Under the pieces are notes generated by a model that saw only the letters and a program-made list of their open reading frames with translations, was not told the DNA's origin and did no database searches. DNA of 46,517 nucleotides. Source: Clostridiaceae bacterium AF10-41 (GTDB lineage: Bacteria; Bacillota; Clostridia; Clostridiales; Clostridiaceae). The stretch covers positions 1 through 46,517 of the forward strand of contig JAQCTH010000025.1 of assembly GCA_027686065.1 (NCBI GenBank), in the 5' to 3' direction. Within the stretch, counting starts at the first letter, position 1. Each line of letters begins with the position of its first letter. The position numbers and the translations under genes were made by a program. Below, one piece after another: positions 7,685 to 18,328 of this stretch.

Positions 7685-8533
7685 ATGGGGAAAATTATAA
7701 ATGGCAAAGAAATATCAAATGATATAAAAGAAGAAATAAAGGAATATATATTAAAAAGAAAAGAAAAAGGACTTAAGGTTCCTAAAATAGTATCTATTTT
7801 AGTTGGGAATGATGGCGGGTCTATCTATTATATAAATAATCAAGAAAAGGTAGCTCTTTCTTTAGGATGCAATTTTGAAAAATTGTTATTAAATGAAGAG
7901 ATATCAGAAAAAGATTTGATTAAAGAAATAGAATTACTAAATGATAATAAAAATGTGGATGGGATAATATTACAATTACCTCTTCCACAATCGTTTAATG
8001 AAAAGAAGATAATTAATATAATTTCCCCAGAAAAAGATATAGATTGCTTAACATATATTAATCAAGGAAAATTATACTGCGGTGAAAAAACATTTATACC
8101 TTGCACACCTAATTCTATTATAAACATTTTAGAAAGATCTAATATAGAATTAGAAGGCAAGAATGTTGTAGTAATAGGAAGAAGTAATATTGTAGGGAAA
8201 CCAGTAGCACAATTATTATTAAATAAAAATGCTACTGTTACAATTTGCCACTCAAGGACAAGAAATCTAAAGGAAATTTGTAAATCAGCGCATATAATAG
8301 TGGTCGCAATAGGAAAACCTAAATTTCTAAATGAAGAATATGTGAATAGCAATTCTATAATAATAGATGTGGGAACTTCAGCTGTAAATGGTAAAATTAC
8401 AGGAGATGCTGATTTTGATAAACTTTCTGATATAGTGAAAATGATAACCCCAGTTCCAGGAGGTGTTGGAGCTTTAACAACAACATTGCTTATAAAAAAC
8501 ACATGTGAGGCATTAGAAAATAATGAAAATTAA
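7685..8533 (+). CDS. folD: Bifunctional methylene-THF dehydrogenase/cyclohydrolase
   Basis: FolD interconverts 5,10-methylene-, methenyl- and 10-formyl-tetrahydrofolate with NADP, feeding purine and formyl-methionine synthesis. The 282-residue product shows the signature around [10 protein letters not shown], the nucleotide-binding [18 protein letters not shown] and the C-terminal [12 protein letters not shown]. The catalytic Tyr-x3-Lys pair appears as YYINNQEK near residue 50. ATG 7685 is preferred over in-frame ATG 7670 because GGGGGAA (7672-7678) serves it and homologues start [11 protein letters not shown]. The end overlaps xseA by 11 bases. Confidence 0.96.
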   Translation: MGKIINGKEISNDIKEEIKEYILKRKEKGLKVPKIVSILVGNDGGSIYYINNQEKVALSLGCNFEKLLLNEEISEKDLIKEIELLNDNKNVDGIILQLPLPQSFNEKKIINIISPEKDIDCLTYINQGKLYCGEKTFIPCTPNSIINILERSNIELEGKNVVVIGRSNIVGKPVAQLLLNKNATVTICHSRTRNLKEICKSAHIIVVAIGKPKFLNEEYVNSNSIIIDVGTSAVNGKITGDADFDKLSDIVKMITPVPGGVGALTTTLLIKNTCEALENNEN

Positions 8534-9722
8534 AACATTAACAGTTACTGAACTTAATAGCTACATAAAGAAAACATTAGATAATGATTTTATATTAAAT
8601 AATCTTTTAGTTAGAGGAGAAATATCTAACTTAAAATATCATAGTAGTGGACATATATATTTTTCTTTAAAAGATTCAACAAGTAAAATCAATTGTGTAA
8701 TGTTTAAAAGTAATAGTATAAGTTTAGATTTTAAATTGCAAGAGGGCATGGAAGTTATAGCTAATGCAAGATGTTCTATTTATCCAGAAACTGGTTCTTT
8801 GCAATTGTATATAGAAAAATTACAAAAAGAAGGTATTGGTGAACTTCATATAAAGTTTGAAAACTTGAAAAAACAGCTGCAAAAAGAAGGATACTTTGAT
8901 GAAATTCATAAGAAAGCCATACCTAAAATGCCAAGAAGAATAGGTGTCGTGACATCACCAACTGGAGCGGTAATTAGGGATATAATCAATGTTTCAAGAA
9001 GAAGAAGTAGCTTTGTTGATATTGTATTATATCCAGCTTTAGTTCAAGGAGAAAAGGCATATAAAACAATAATAGATGGAATAAAATTTTTTAATACAAA
9101 TAAGAATGTTGATGTTATAATTATTGGTAGAGGTGGAGGATCAATAGAAGAATTATGGAATTTTAACGAAGAGGAACTAGCTAAGGAAATATTTAGTTCT
9201 AAGATTCCGATAATATCTGCTGTTGGACATGAAGTTGATTTTACAATTTCAGACTTTGTAAGCGATTATAGAGCATCAACACCATCTCAAGCTGCGGAAA
9301 TTGCTGTGCCACTAGAAAGTGATATAATAAAAGAAATAGAAAATTATAATAAAAGAATAAAGGAAATAGCTTTTAATAAGTTTAATTATGAAAAAGAAAG
9401 ATTATTTAATTATAAAAAAATACTACAATTAAATAATCCAGAGGTTATATTATCTAATTCTTATTTAGAAGTAGATAATATACAAGATAAGATGAAAAAA
9501 TTAATTAACAATAAAATAGAAAAAGAAAAACTAAGACTAAAATCTTTAAATGATATTTTAGAAGCTCATAATCCTATAAATGTTTTAAAAAAAGGATATA
9601 CAATTATAGAGGATAATGATAAAAATATAATTTCATCTAGAAAAACATTAAAAAACTTAGAAGAAATTAATATAATATTCAAAGATGGGAATGTTAAGGG
9701 GAAAATTATTTCCAATGAATAA
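8523..9722 (+). CDS. xseA: Exodeoxyribonuclease VII large subunit
   Basis: ExoVII degrades single-stranded DNA to oligonucleotides from both ends. This is the catalytic large subunit: 399 residues with an N-terminal OB fold ([20 protein letters not shown]), the core [15 protein letters not shown] and [15 protein letters not shown], then [20 protein letters not shown], and a long Lys/Glu-rich coiled coil at about residues 270-350. It overlaps folD and is followed after 14 bases by xseB, giving coupled production of the two subunits. Confidence 0.96.
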   Translation: MKIKTLTVTELNSYIKKTLDNDFILNNLLVRGEISNLKYHSSGHIYFSLKDSTSKINCVMFKSNSISLDFKLQEGMEVIANARCSIYPETGSLQLYIEKLQKEGIGELHIKFENLKKQLQKEGYFDEIHKKAIPKMPRRIGVVTSPTGAVIRDIINVSRRRSSFVDIVLYPALVQGEKAYKTIIDGIKFFNTNKNVDVIIIGRGGGSIEELWNFNEEELAKEIFSSKIPIISAVGHEVDFTISDFVSDYRASTPSQAAEIAVPLESDIIKEIENYNKRIKEIAFNKFNYEKERLFNYKKILQLNNPEVILSNSYLEVDNIQDKMKKLINNKIEKEKLRLKSLNDILEAHNPINVLKKGYTIIEDNDKNIISSRKTLKNLEEINIIFKDGNVKGKIISNE

Positions 9723-9736
9723 GGAGTTGAGAATTT

Positions 9737-9949
9737 TTGGCGAAAAAAGAATCTTACGAAGATATGATAAAAAATCTTCAAGTTATTTTAAGTAATATGG
9801 AAAGTAGTGAATTGCCACTTGAGGACTTAATGAAAGAATATGAAGCTGGAGTTAAACTTATCAATAAATTATATAAAACAATAAATTCTTTAGAAGGAAA
9901 GCTAATAACAATAAAAGAAAATATGGAAGTGGAGCTAAAGAATGAGTAA
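9737..9949 (+). CDS. xseB: Exodeoxyribonuclease VII small subunit
   Basis: A 70-residue helical protein of normal XseB length. It contains the family pattern [18 protein letters not shown] and [16 protein letters not shown]. The start is TTG 9737, ten bases after AAGGAG (9721-9726). The stop overlaps the ispA start by eight bases. Confidence 0.93.
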   Translation: MAKKESYEDMIKNLQVILSNMESSELPLEDLMKEYEAGVKLINKLYKTINSLEGKLITIKENMEVELKNE

Positions 9950-10817
9950 TATTATAGATAATTATAGAAATATTATAAATGATTATTTAACAGTATATTT
10001 TAAAGATAAAGGAAGTTATAATAAAATTATATACGATTCAGCAAGTTATAGCTTAAATATAGGTGGAAAAAGAATAAGACCTATATTATTTTTATTAACG
10101 TATAATTTATATAAAGATAATTATAAAGATGTAATAGAAATGGCCTCAGCAATAGAAATGATTCACACATATTCACTTATTCATGATGACTTACCATGTA
10201 TGGATAATGATGATTTAAGAAGAGGAATGCCAACTAATCATAAAAAGTTTGGAGAAAATATCGCTGTGTTAACAGGTGATATGTTACTAAATGAGGCAAT
10301 GAGCTCAATGATAAAATTTTCTATTAAACATGGAAAAAAAGCTTTAAAAGCATCAAGAGAAATAGCAGAAGCAGCAGGTCCAGAGGGAATGATCGGTGGT
10401 CAAATAGTAGATGTTATAAATGAAGGAAAGTCAATATCTAAAAAAGAACTTCTTTATATGCATAGTAAAAAAACTGGAGAATTAATAAAAGTATCTATTG
10501 TAGCAGCTGCTATTCTTGCAGAAGCTCCAGATAAAGATATAGAAATTTTAGATAAATTTGGAAATAAGCTTGGTTTAGCATTCCAAATCAAAGATGATAT
10601 ATTGGATATAATAGGAGATGTTTCAAAGCTTGGCAAAAATATAAAAAGTGATGAAAATAATCATAAATCTAACTTCATAACATTATTTGGGTTAGAATAT
10701 TGTAAAAAAGAATGTGAAAATTTAACAAATGAATGTCTTGAATTGTTGAAGGGCCTTTCGGTAGAGTCTATTGATTTAGAAAATTTAACTTTAGATTTAT
10801 TAAATAGGGAATTTTAA
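9942..10817 (+). CDS. ispA: Polyprenyl (farnesyl/geranyl) diphosphate synthase
   Basis: Condenses isopentenyl diphosphate with allylic diphosphates to make geranyl/farnesyl diphosphate. The 291-residue protein has both Asp-rich motifs: first DDLPCMDND (around residue 84), second KDDILD (around residue 218). It also has GGKRIRP near the N-terminus. It overlaps xseB and precedes dxs, so one operon carries both an entry step and a chain-length step of the isoprenoid pathway. Confidence 0.94.
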   Translation: MSNIIDNYRNIINDYLTVYFKDKGSYNKIIYDSASYSLNIGGKRIRPILFLLTYNLYKDNYKDVIEMASAIEMIHTYSLIHDDLPCMDNDDLRRGMPTNHKKFGENIAVLTGDMLLNEAMSSMIKFSIKHGKKALKASREIAEAAGPEGMIGGQIVDVINEGKSISKKELLYMHSKKTGELIKVSIVAAAILAEAPDKDIEILDKFGNKLGLAFQIKDDILDIIGDVSKLGKNIKSDENNHKSNFITLFGLEYCKKECENLTNECLELLKGLSVESIDLENLTLDLLNREF

Positions 10818-10836
10818 CAGAAAGAAAGGTTTAATT

Positions 10837-12696
10837 ATGGGAAGAATATTAGATAAAATTACTTCTCCAGAAAAGGTCAAAGAACTATCAAATGTTGAAC
10901 TAGAAGTTCTATCAGGAGAAATTAGAGAGTTTTTAATTGATAGTGTTTCTAAGACTGGAGGACATTTGGCCTCTAATTTAGGAGTTGTAGAATTAACTAT
11001 AAGTTTATTTAAAAGTTTTAATTTAGAAAAGGATAAGATAGTTTGGGATGTTGGACATCAAAGCTATATACACAAGATATTAACAGGAAGAAAAGATAAA
11101 TTTAATGAATTAAGAAAATATAATGGATTAAGTGGATTTCCCAAAAGGTGCGAAAGTAAATATGACAGCTTTGATACAGGACATAGCAGCACTTCTATAT
11201 CAGCAGCTTTAGGTATGGCAAGAGCAAGAGATATAAAAAAAGAAGATAGTGAAATAATTGCGGTTATAGGTGATGGGGCATTAACTGGTGGTATGGCTTT
11301 AGAAGCATTAAATGATGTAGGTTTTAACAAGACAAAGATGATTGTGATTTTAAATGATAATCAAATGTCTATTTCTCAAAATGTAGGAGGATTATCAACT
11401 CATTTAAACAACTTAAGAATGGCACCCAAATACAATAAATTAAAGTCAAATATAAATGAAACTTTAAAATCTTCAAAGGCAGGAACAAAGGTTGCAAGTT
11501 ATATATCTAGATTTAAAGACAGCATAAAGCAATTTGTAGTGCCGTCTATGCTTTTCGAAGATATGGGATTGAAATATATAGGTCCTATAAATGGACATGA
11601 CATACAAACTATGACAGAAGTGTTAGAGAAGGCAAAGAAAATTGATGAGCCTGTTATAATACATGTAGTCACAAGTAAAGGAAAAGGATATGATCTTGCA
11701 GAAAAAAATCCAAATAAATTTCATGGTGTAAGTCCATTTGATTTAGAAAGTGGAGAAGCTTATATTCCAAGCTCAAAAACTTATTCAAAAGCATTTGGAG
11801 ATGCAATGATAGAACTTGCAAGGAGTAATGAAGATATCGTTGCTATTACAGCAGCAATGCCTGACGGAACGGGGCTTAAGGATTATGCAAAAGAGTTTCC
11901 TAAAAGATTCTTCGATGTTGGAATTGCAGAAGCCCATGCAACAACTCTTGCAGCAGGATTAGCAAGTGCAAACTTAAGGCCTGTATTTGCAGTATATTCT
12001 ACTTTTTTGCAAAGAGCATTTGATCAATTAATTCATGATGTATGTATTCAAAATATGCCTGTTGTATTTGCAATAGATAGAGCTGGGTTAGTTGGAGAAG
12101 ATGGAGAAACACACCAAGGTATTTTTGATTTATCTTATTTATCACAAATACCTAACATGACAGTATTAGCACCAAAGCATTTAGATGAAATAAAAGTTAT
12201 GTTAAAATGGGCACTTTCTCAAAATGGACCAGTTGCTTTAAGATTTCCAAGAGGTGCTGATTGCTGTAAAGAAATATTACCATTAACTAAAATAGAATAT
12301 GGTAAATGGGAAAAGTTAATATCTGGTGAAAAGATAGCCATAATAGCAGTAGGAAAAATGCTTCAACATGCTTTATTAGCTAAAGATATATTAGAACATA
12401 AAGGAATTAATCCAACTATAATAAATGCTACATTTGTAAAACCATTGGATATTAATATGATACAAGAACTTGTAAATGATGGATATGATATAGTTACAAT
12501 TGAAGATAATATAACGAATGGTGGATTTGGTAGTTATGTATTGATGAAACTAAATGAACTAGGATTTAATAATAAATTTAGGTCATTAGGATTTAATGAT
12601 AAATTTATACCACAAGGTGATGTAAACTTACTTTATAAAGAAAATAAATTAGATCCAGAAGGAATAGCAGAATCTATTATAGAACTTAATAAATAA
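10837..12696 (+). CDS. dxs: 1-deoxy-D-xylulose-5-phosphate synthase
   Basis: Dxs condenses pyruvate and glyceraldehyde-3-phosphate with thiamine diphosphate, the first step of the methylerythritol-phosphate route to isoprenoids. The 619-residue product has the DVGHQSYIHKILTGR segment, the thiamine/Mg motif GDGALTGGMALEALND, the transketolase glutamate in DVGIAEAHA and DRAGLVGEDGETHQG. Full length. It follows ispA after 19 bases and precedes tlyA by 11 bases. Confidence 0.97.
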   Translation: MGRILDKITSPEKVKELSNVELEVLSGEIREFLIDSVSKTGGHLASNLGVVELTISLFKSFNLEKDKIVWDVGHQSYIHKILTGRKDKFNELRKYNGLSGFPKRCESKYDSFDTGHSSTSISAALGMARARDIKKEDSEIIAVIGDGALTGGMALEALNDVGFNKTKMIVILNDNQMSISQNVGGLSTHLNNLRMAPKYNKLKSNINETLKSSKAGTKVASYISRFKDSIKQFVVPSMLFEDMGLKYIGPINGHDIQTMTEVLEKAKKIDEPVIIHVVTSKGKGYDLAEKNPNKFHGVSPFDLESGEAYIPSSKTYSKAFGDAMIELARSNEDIVAITAAMPDGTGLKDYAKEFPKRFFDVGIAEAHATTLAAGLASANLRPVFAVYSTFLQRAFDQLIHDVCIQNMPVVFAIDRAGLVGEDGETHQGIFDLSYLSQIPNMTVLAPKHLDEIKVMLKWALSQNGPVALRFPRGADCCKEILPLTKIEYGKWEKLISGEKIAIIAVGKMLQHALLAKDILEHKGINPTIINATFVKPLDINMIQELVNDGYDIVTIEDNITNGGFGSYVLMKLNELGFNNKFRSLGFNDKFIPQGDVNLLYKENKLDPEGIAESIIELNK

Positions 12697-12707
12697 AGGA
12701 GATAAAG

Positions 12708-13517
12708 ATGTCTGGAAAAAAAGAAAGATTAGATATACTATTAGTTGAAAAGGGTATATTTACATCAAGAGAACGTGCCAAAACAAATATAATGGCAGGA
12801 AAGATTTTTGTTGATGGAAGAAGAGTTGACAAAGCTGGAGAAAGAGTTAACATTGATGCAGATATAATTTTTAAGGGACAAGAAATACCATATGTCAGCA
12901 GAGGTGGCCTAAAACTTGAAAAAGCAATAAAAGAGTTTGGGGTGAACTTAGAGAATAAAGTTTGTATGGATATTGGAGCATCCACAGGAGGATTTACTGA
13001 TTGTATGCTACAAAACAATGCAAGGAAAGTATTTTCTATTGATGTTGGTTATGGACAATTTGCTTGGAAACTTAGAACAGACCCAAGAGTAGTCTGTATG
13101 GAAAGAACAAATATAAGATATGTTACCCCAGAAGAACTAGGTGAAACAACAGATTTTGCTTCTATAGATGTATCTTTTATTTCATTAAAAAAAATAATGC
13201 CAGCTACTTTAAGTTTGTTAAATGATAATGGAGAAGTTGTGGCATTAATAAAGCCACAATTTGAAGCAGGAAAAGAAAAAGTAGGGAAAAAGGGCGTAGT
13301 AAGAGAAATAAGTGTTCATAAAGAAGTAGTGATGAATATAACTGAATTCTTAATTAGCCAAAACTTAAATATTTTAGCTGTAAGCTATTCCCCAATAAAG
13401 GGACCAGAAGGGAATATTGAATACTTAGTTTATTTTACTAAAGATGCAAAAAGAGAATCAAAATTTACATTAGATGATATAGATAGAATAGTAAATGAAT
13501 CTCACAATATATTGTAA
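12708..13517 (+). CDS. tlyA: TlyA family RNA methyltransferase
   Basis: A 269-residue protein with an N-terminal S4 RNA-binding domain (RLDILLVEKGIFTSRERAK and MAGKIFVDGRRVDKAGE) and a C-terminal FtsJ-like Rossmann fold. The SAM site reads CMDIGASTGGFTDCML. TlyA in other bacteria 2'-O-methylates rRNA and has sometimes been annotated as a hemolysin. Bacillus YqxC occupies the same locus. AGGAG lies nine bases before ATG 12708. Confidence 0.93.
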   Translation: MSGKKERLDILLVEKGIFTSRERAKTNIMAGKIFVDGRRVDKAGERVNIDADIIFKGQEIPYVSRGGLKLEKAIKEFGVNLENKVCMDIGASTGGFTDCMLQNNARKVFSIDVGYGQFAWKLRTDPRVVCMERTNIRYVTPEELGETTDFASIDVSFISLKKIMPATLSLLNDNGEVVALIKPQFEAGKEKVGKKGVVREISVHKEVVMNITEFLISQNLNILAVSYSPIKGPEGNIEYLVYFTKDAKRESKFTLDDIDRIVNESHNIL

Positions 13518-13540
13518 AAGTTATTATAGAATTAGTATAT

Positions 13541-13570
13541 TTAAGGCTTCAAAATATTTTGAAGTCTTAA
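13541..13570 (+). terminator. Hairpin after tlyA (possible terminator or attenuator)
   Basis: TTAAGGCTTCAAAA (13541-13554) pairs with TTTTGAAGTCTTAA (13557-13570), one G-U pair, two-base loop. No long T tract follows, so termination may be partial. Confidence 0.5.
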
Positions 13571-13615
13571 ATGAATATATTTGATTTGTAAAATAAAAAT
13601 AAGGGGTGCTTTTGG

Positions 13616-14467
13616 ATGAAGAGAGTTGCTATTGCAATAAACCCATCTAAAGATAAAGACAATAAAGTGGCTATAAAGGTTAAGGAAAAGCTTTATAAAC
13701 ATTTTAATAATATAGAGATAATTATGTTAAATAGTTATGATATAATAAATTATAAGTTTAAAGAATTGCTAGACCTTATAATAGTTTTGGGGGGAGATGG
13801 AACTATCTTAAGTGTTGCCAGAGGAATAAACGGCAAGCTAGATGTACCAATCTTAGGAATTAATATTGGAAACTTAGGTTTTATATCAAGTATAGAAGTT
13901 TCTGAAATTGATAAAGCCTTTACAAAATTAAAAGAAGGAAGCTATATATCTCAAAAAAGAATGCTTTTAACTTGTGAATTACCACTAGAAAATATAAAAA
14001 GTGAATCCTTAGCATTAAATGATATAGTTGTAGCTAGAGGAACCTTGTCAAGAATGGTAAGATTTCAAATCTTTATAGATGGGAAAAAATACTATAGTTT
14101 TAAAGGTGATGGATTAATTATTTCAACTCCAACAGGTTCAACTGCATATTCATTTTCAGCTGGAGGCCCTTTTATTTATCCAGATGTTGATGTTATTGCA
14201 TTAACTCCAATATGTCCTCATCCTAAGGGAATGCAAACTATAATCTTAAATAGTAGCAGTGAGGTTGAAGTTAGAGCAGAAAATGGGGATGAAGAGCTAT
14301 ATATAACATTTGATGGACAAAAAGCTATAAAAACTACTAGTAAAACCATAATAAAAATAAGAAAAGCAAAAGAGTATGCTAATATAGTTTTATTTGATGA
14401 TTATGATTATTTTAAGGTACTACGGGCAAAAATTCTAAATAACTGGGAAGAATGTGAAGGTGATTAA
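13616..14467 (+). CDS. nadK: NAD kinase
   Basis: Phosphorylates NAD to NADP. The 283-residue protein has [12 protein letters not shown] around residue 60, an LND segment ([11 protein letters not shown]) and the glycine/serine-rich [16 protein letters not shown], all diagnostic for the family. It starts at ATG 13616, 11 bases after AAGGGGTG. It sits at the conserved tlyA-nadK-argR-recN position, and its end touches the argR ribosome site. Confidence 0.96.
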   Translation: MKRVAIAINPSKDKDNKVAIKVKEKLYKHFNNIEIIMLNSYDIINYKFKELLDLIIVLGGDGTILSVARGINGKLDVPILGINIGNLGFISSIEVSEIDKAFTKLKEGSYISQKRMLLTCELPLENIKSESLALNDIVVARGTLSRMVRFQIFIDGKKYYSFKGDGLIISTPTGSTAYSFSAGGPFIYPDVDVIALTPICPHPKGMQTIILNSSSEVEVRAENGDEELYITFDGQKAIKTTSKTIIKIRKAKEYANIVLFDDYDYFKVLRAKILNNWEECEGD

Positions 14468-14468
14468 T

Positions 14469-14918
14469 TTGAAATTGAAAAGACACAATAAAATTTTAGA
14501 AATAATTAATGAGAAAGATATAGAAACTCAAGAAGAATTAGCAGAAGAACTTAAAATGGCAGGTTTTGATGTAACTCAGGCAACTGTATCAAGAGATATA
14601 AAAATATTAAAGCTAATTAAGATGCAAGGAGCTTCAGGAAACTATAGATACGTTGCATCATCAAAGGAATCAAAAGACATAAACGATAAATTATCTAGTA
14701 TATTATCAAATGCAGCTATATCAGTAGAAAATGTAGATAAATTTGTCGTAGTAAAAACTTTGACAGGATCAGCTATGGCAGTTGCAGAAGCAATAGATAC
14801 TTTATTTGATACAGAGGTTGCTGGGACAATTGCTGGAGATAATACAATTTTTATATTAGTTAGAAGTTTAGATAAAGCAGAAGAGTTAGTAGACAAAGTT
14901 AGAAAAATGATTTTATAA
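14469..14918 (+). CDS. argR: Arginine repressor/activator
   Basis: ArgR/AhrC senses arginine as a hexamer and controls arginine synthesis and breakdown. Starting at TTG 14469 gives 149 residues, the same as Bacillus AhrC. The N-terminus is a winged helix ([27 protein letters not shown], split here by family position, with [11 protein letters not shown] as recognition region). The C-terminal oligomerisation domain carries the arginine-site [24 protein letters not shown] precedes the TTG; the in-frame GTG 14454 would overlap nadK and lacks a site. No ARG box is evident nearby. Confidence 0.94.
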   Translation: MKLKRHNKILEIINEKDIETQEELAEELKMAGFDVTQATVSRDIKILKLIKMQGASGNYRYVASSKESKDINDKLSSILSNAAISVENVDKFVVVKTLTGSAMAVAEAIDTLFDTEVAGTIAGDNTIFILVRSLDKAEELVDKVRKMIL

Positions 14919-14935
14919 AATTAAAGGTGATTAAT

Positions 14936-16636
14936 ATGCTATTACAATTAAATATAAAAAACTTTGCATTAATTCAAGAATTATGCGTAGAATTCCAAAA
15001 AGGCTTCAATATATTATCGGGAGAAACAGGTGCAGGTAAATCTATATTAATTGATACTATAGATTATGTATTAGGTGGAAAGTTTTCAAAGGACCTAATA
15101 AGGTATGGTGAAGAAAAAACTTTTGTAGAAGCTATTTTTTCAATTGAAAATGACGAGGTTATTGAAGTTTTAAAAGAATTAGATATTGAAGACGAAGATA
15201 TGATTATAATATCAAGAGAAACTACTTTATCAGGGAAAAGTATAATAAAGGTTAATGGAAAATCAGTAGTACTTTCTTATTTAAGAAGAATAAGAGAAGG
15301 ACTATTAGATATTCATGGACAACATCAAAATCAAAACTTACTAAACAGAGCCTTTCACATATATTATTTAGATGATTTTATAGGAGAAGATTTAGATATT
15401 TATTTAAAAAAATTTGAGGACTTAAGAAAAGATCATAATTCAATTTTAGAGAAGATAAAAGAGCTAAATGGTAATGAAGATAGAGAAAAACTTGTTGATT
15501 ATATAAGATTTCAAATTGAAGATATAGAAAAGGCTAAACTAAAAGTTGGAGAAGAGGAAAGTTTAAATGAAGAATTTAATCTACTTTCTAATGCAGAAAA
15601 GATATCTTTAGCCTTAAACAAAACCTACTCTCTTTTAGATAATCAAATGGAAGGTATTTCAGTTATAGAAGGTATATCAAAGGCTATAAATGAATTATCT
15701 ATAGTTGAAAAACATTTTGAAAAGTTAAAAGATAAAAGAGAGAGAATGGAAGAAGCTTTATATACTCTAGAAGAAATATCTAGAGAAGTAAGAGATTTAT
15801 CATCAGAAATACATTATGATGAATTTGAACTTGAGAAGATTAATTCTAGAATATACGAGATTAGTTTATATAAGAAAAAATATGGCGAGTCTGTAGAAGA
15901 AATTTTAAATTATTTAGACAAATTAAAATTACAATATGATGAAATGATTAATTCTGAAGAAATAATAAAAGAATTAAATTTAAAGAAAGAAATTATAGAA
16001 GAAGAGATGAAAGCAGTATCAGAAGAAATGCATAATATTAGAGTTACTAATGCAGTTAACCTTGAAGAAAAGGTTAGATATGAATTAGCTTATATTGGTA
16101 TGGGAAAATCTCAAATTAAAATATCTATAGAAAAAAGTAAAAATTTTAATTTAAGAGGATTTGATGAAGTTTCCTTTTTAATTTCTACAAATCCAGGCGA
16201 ACCATTAAAGCCATTAGAAAAAGTACTTTCAGGTGGAGAGCTTTCAAGAATTATGTTAGCACTTAAATGTGTTTTTGTTGATAAAGATAAAATCCCAACT
16301 CTTATATTTGATGAAATAGATACAGGTATAAGTGGAACTATAGCAAAGAGAGTTGGAGAAAAGATGTATCAGGTTTCTTGTAAGCACCAAGTTTTATGTA
16401 TAACACATTTACCTCAAATAGCAGCTTTATCGGATTGTCATTATTTTGTTTCGAAAAAAGTTGAAAATGAAAAAACATTTACACAAATAAGAACACTAGA
16501 TAAATACGATAAAATTAAAGAAATAGCAAAAATGACTAGTGGCGATGAAGTAAGTGATGTTACCTTAGAAAATGCATCAGAAATGGTTGCTTTTGCAGAA
16601 TTAAAAAAACAAGAAATATTAAAAAGTTATTTATAG
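14936..16636 (+). CDS. recN: DNA repair protein RecN
   Basis: RecN is an SMC-like ATPase that gathers DNA double-strand breaks. The 566-residue protein has Walker A GETGAGKSILIDTIDYVLGG near residue 30, a central coiled coil (about residues 150-370), the ABC signature VLSGGELSRIMLALK and Walker B LIFDEIDTGISG. ATG 14936 is preferred; AAAGGTGATT lies upstream and the in-frame GTG 14927 is part of it. It ends in a clear terminator. Confidence 0.96.
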   Translation: MLLQLNIKNFALIQELCVEFQKGFNILSGETGAGKSILIDTIDYVLGGKFSKDLIRYGEEKTFVEAIFSIENDEVIEVLKELDIEDEDMIIISRETTLSGKSIIKVNGKSVVLSYLRRIREGLLDIHGQHQNQNLLNRAFHIYYLDDFIGEDLDIYLKKFEDLRKDHNSILEKIKELNGNEDREKLVDYIRFQIEDIEKAKLKVGEEESLNEEFNLLSNAEKISLALNKTYSLLDNQMEGISVIEGISKAINELSIVEKHFEKLKDKRERMEEALYTLEEISREVRDLSSEIHYDEFELEKINSRIYEISLYKKKYGESVEEILNYLDKLKLQYDEMINSEEIIKELNLKKEIIEEEMKAVSEEMHNIRVTNAVNLEEKVRYELAYIGMGKSQIKISIEKSKNFNLRGFDEVSFLISTNPGEPLKPLEKVLSGGELSRIMLALKCVFVDKDKIPTLIFDEIDTGISGTIAKRVGEKMYQVSCKHQVLCITHLPQIAALSDCHYFVSKKVENEKTFTQIRTLDKYDKIKEIAKMTSGDEVSDVTLENASEMVAFAELKKQEILKSYL

Positions 16637-16671
16637 ATGATATACATAACTTATAAAAAAATGAACACACT

Positions 16672-16705
16672 AAAATCATGGTTATTTACCATGATTTTAT
16701 TTTTT
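16672..16705 (+). terminator. Rho-independent terminator after recN
   Basis: AAAATCATGGT (16672-16682) pairs perfectly with ACCATGATTTT (16688-16698), five-base loop, followed by ATTTTTTT. Confidence 0.88.
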
Positions 16706-16817
16706 TATATTTTTAAAGTTATATACTAAAAATTTTTAACGTTTTTAACAAACTTAATACAGCATATAAGAATGAAGATGAGGGAAAGTTAAATACAGAA
16801 GCAAAGGAGGAGGTAAT

Positions 16818-18008
16818 ATGAGAATGAAAAAATTTAAATATTTAGGTGTAATAATAACTCCAATGTTGATTCTGGGTTTAATTACTTTCTTTAGTTTAAG
16901 TAATATTCCGGAAAAAATATATATAAATGAAGCTATTTCAAGTTCAGATTTAATAGTATCCAATAATATTTTTATGAAAAATACTAAAATAAATAAGGAT
17001 AAGCTTCAAATAAAATTATTAGGGTTAATTCCTGTAAAATCAGTTTCAGTTTCAAAAATAAATGATTTAGAAGTATATCCAGGAGGAATAAATGTTGGAA
17101 TAAAGTTATCTACTAAAGGTGTATTAGTAGTTGGACATTCAGAAGTACAATCAGTTGAAGGAAAGTTAGAAAGTCCAGCAAAAACCTCAGGTATAGAACT
17201 TGGTGATGTTCTTATAAAAATCAATGGAGAAGAAATACAAAGCTCAAAAGATTTATCCAAAAAGGTAAAAAGTTTAAATAAATCTAAAATAAATGTAGAT
17301 TATCTTAGAAATGGTAATGTTGAAAGTAAAGAAATAGATTTAGAAAAAGAGAACAATGAATATAAATTAGGTCTTTGGGTTCGAGATTCAACAGCTGGAA
17401 TAGGAACTCTTACTTTTTATGATAAAAACACTTCTATATTTGGTGCATTAGGCCATCCAATAACTGATGGAGATACAAATAAACCATTTACAATAAGTAA
17501 TGGAGACATATTAAATTCATCAGTAATAAGTGTTAGAAAAGGAGAAAAGGGATCTCCAGGTGAACTAAAAGGATTATTTGTAAATGAAAAAGAAAGTTTA
17601 GCTAAGATAGAAAAAAATACTGAATCTGGAATATTTGGTGAAGCAAATGTAGATTTAACTAATCCAGTATTTAATAAACCATTAAAGGTAGGTTTTAGGA
17701 ATGAAATAGTAGAGGGACCCGCACAAATAATAACTACAATAGATGAAAATGGTCCTAAAATGTATGATATAGAAATAATAAAATTATTACCACAAGAAGA
17801 ACCAGGTCCAAAAAGTATGGTAATTAAAGTTACTGATGAAAAATTATTAGAAACAACAGGTGGAATAGTTCAAGGAATGAGTGGAAGTCCAATAATTCAA
17901 AATGATAAATTAGTTGGAGCTGTTACTCATGTGTTAATTAATAAACCAGATGTAGGTTATGGGATATATATCGAGTGGATGTTAAAGGATGCAGGTGTAA
18001 TAGAATAA
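16818..18008 (+). CDS. spoIVB: SpoIVB serine peptidase
   Basis: SpoIVB is a forespore-made signalling protease that crosses into the intermembrane space and triggers SpoIVFB cleavage of pro-sigma-K in Bacillus. The 396-residue product has an N-terminal membrane/signal segment (residues 8-28), a PDZ domain (about 90-165, LGDVLIKINGEEI) and the S55 peptidase domain, with His213 in FGALGHPITD and the serine in VQGMSGSPII (residues 355-357). ATG 16818 follows GGAGGAGG. It keeps the conserved recN-spoIVB-spo0A order. I could not define a sigma-G promoter by eye. Confidence 0.95.
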   Translation: MRMKKFKYLGVIITPMLILGLITFFSLSNIPEKIYINEAISSSDLIVSNNIFMKNTKINKDKLQIKLLGLIPVKSVSVSKINDLEVYPGGINVGIKLSTKGVLVVGHSEVQSVEGKLESPAKTSGIELGDVLIKINGEEIQSSKDLSKKVKSLNKSKINVDYLRNGNVESKEIDLEKENNEYKLGLWVRDSTAGIGTLTFYDKNTSIFGALGHPITDGDTNKPFTISNGDILNSSVISVRKGEKGSPGELKGLFVNEKESLAKIEKNTESGIFGEANVDLTNPVFNKPLKVGFRNEIVEGPAQIITTIDENGPKMYDIEIIKLLPQEEPGPKSMVIKVTDEKLLETTGGIVQGMSGSPIIQNDKLVGAVTHVLINKPDVGYGIYIEWMLKDAGVIE

Positions 18009-18041
18009 TAAGAGTTATTAATGTTTTTAGTGTTATAATAT

Positions 18042-18077
18042 AAATTAATGAGGATATATAAATATTCTCATTAATTT
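18042..18077 (+). terminator. Hairpin terminator after spoIVB
   Basis: AAATTAATGAGGATAT (18042-18057) pairs with ATATTCTCATTAATTT (18062-18077), one G-U pair, four-base loop. The following T tract is short. Confidence 0.6.
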
Positions 18078-18173
18078 GCTGTCATAAAAGTGAAGTTTAT
18101 TAAAAGTTAAAATAAATTTTATAATAATATTTTGAAAAAATTGTAAAAAAACTATTAAAATTAAATTAATTGT

Positions 18174-18181
18174 GCTATAAT
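18174..18181 (+). promoter_or_regulatory. Candidate -10 element upstream of spo0A
   Basis: TGCTATAAT is written TG-C-TATAAT with the hexamer at 18176-18181, about 148 bases before the spo0A start. The -35 position is poor. I saw no convincing sigma-H promoter or TGTCGAA box in this 250-base upstream region. Confidence 0.35.
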
Positions 18182-18328
18182 TATATTAAATTTATTCTGT
18201 AAAGAATTGTTTTTTTATGTAATGTCTATATATAATATTTATAGATGAATTTAAAAGATAAATTAAAAAGGAACTTAGTATGGTACTCTTAATAAATGGA
18301 GTATTTTGGGAAGATGGGGGAGAAAAGT

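Noticed and set aside
8062..8502. Long minus-strand frame opposite folD (and similar ones opposite pdp, recN, dxs)
   Set aside because: Mirror frames of strongly coding DNA, without ribosome sites or recognisable protein sequence.
16740..16817. Sigma-G promoter of spoIVB
   Set aside because: CATATAA at 16763-16769 resembles a -10, but no -35 fits at the right distance.
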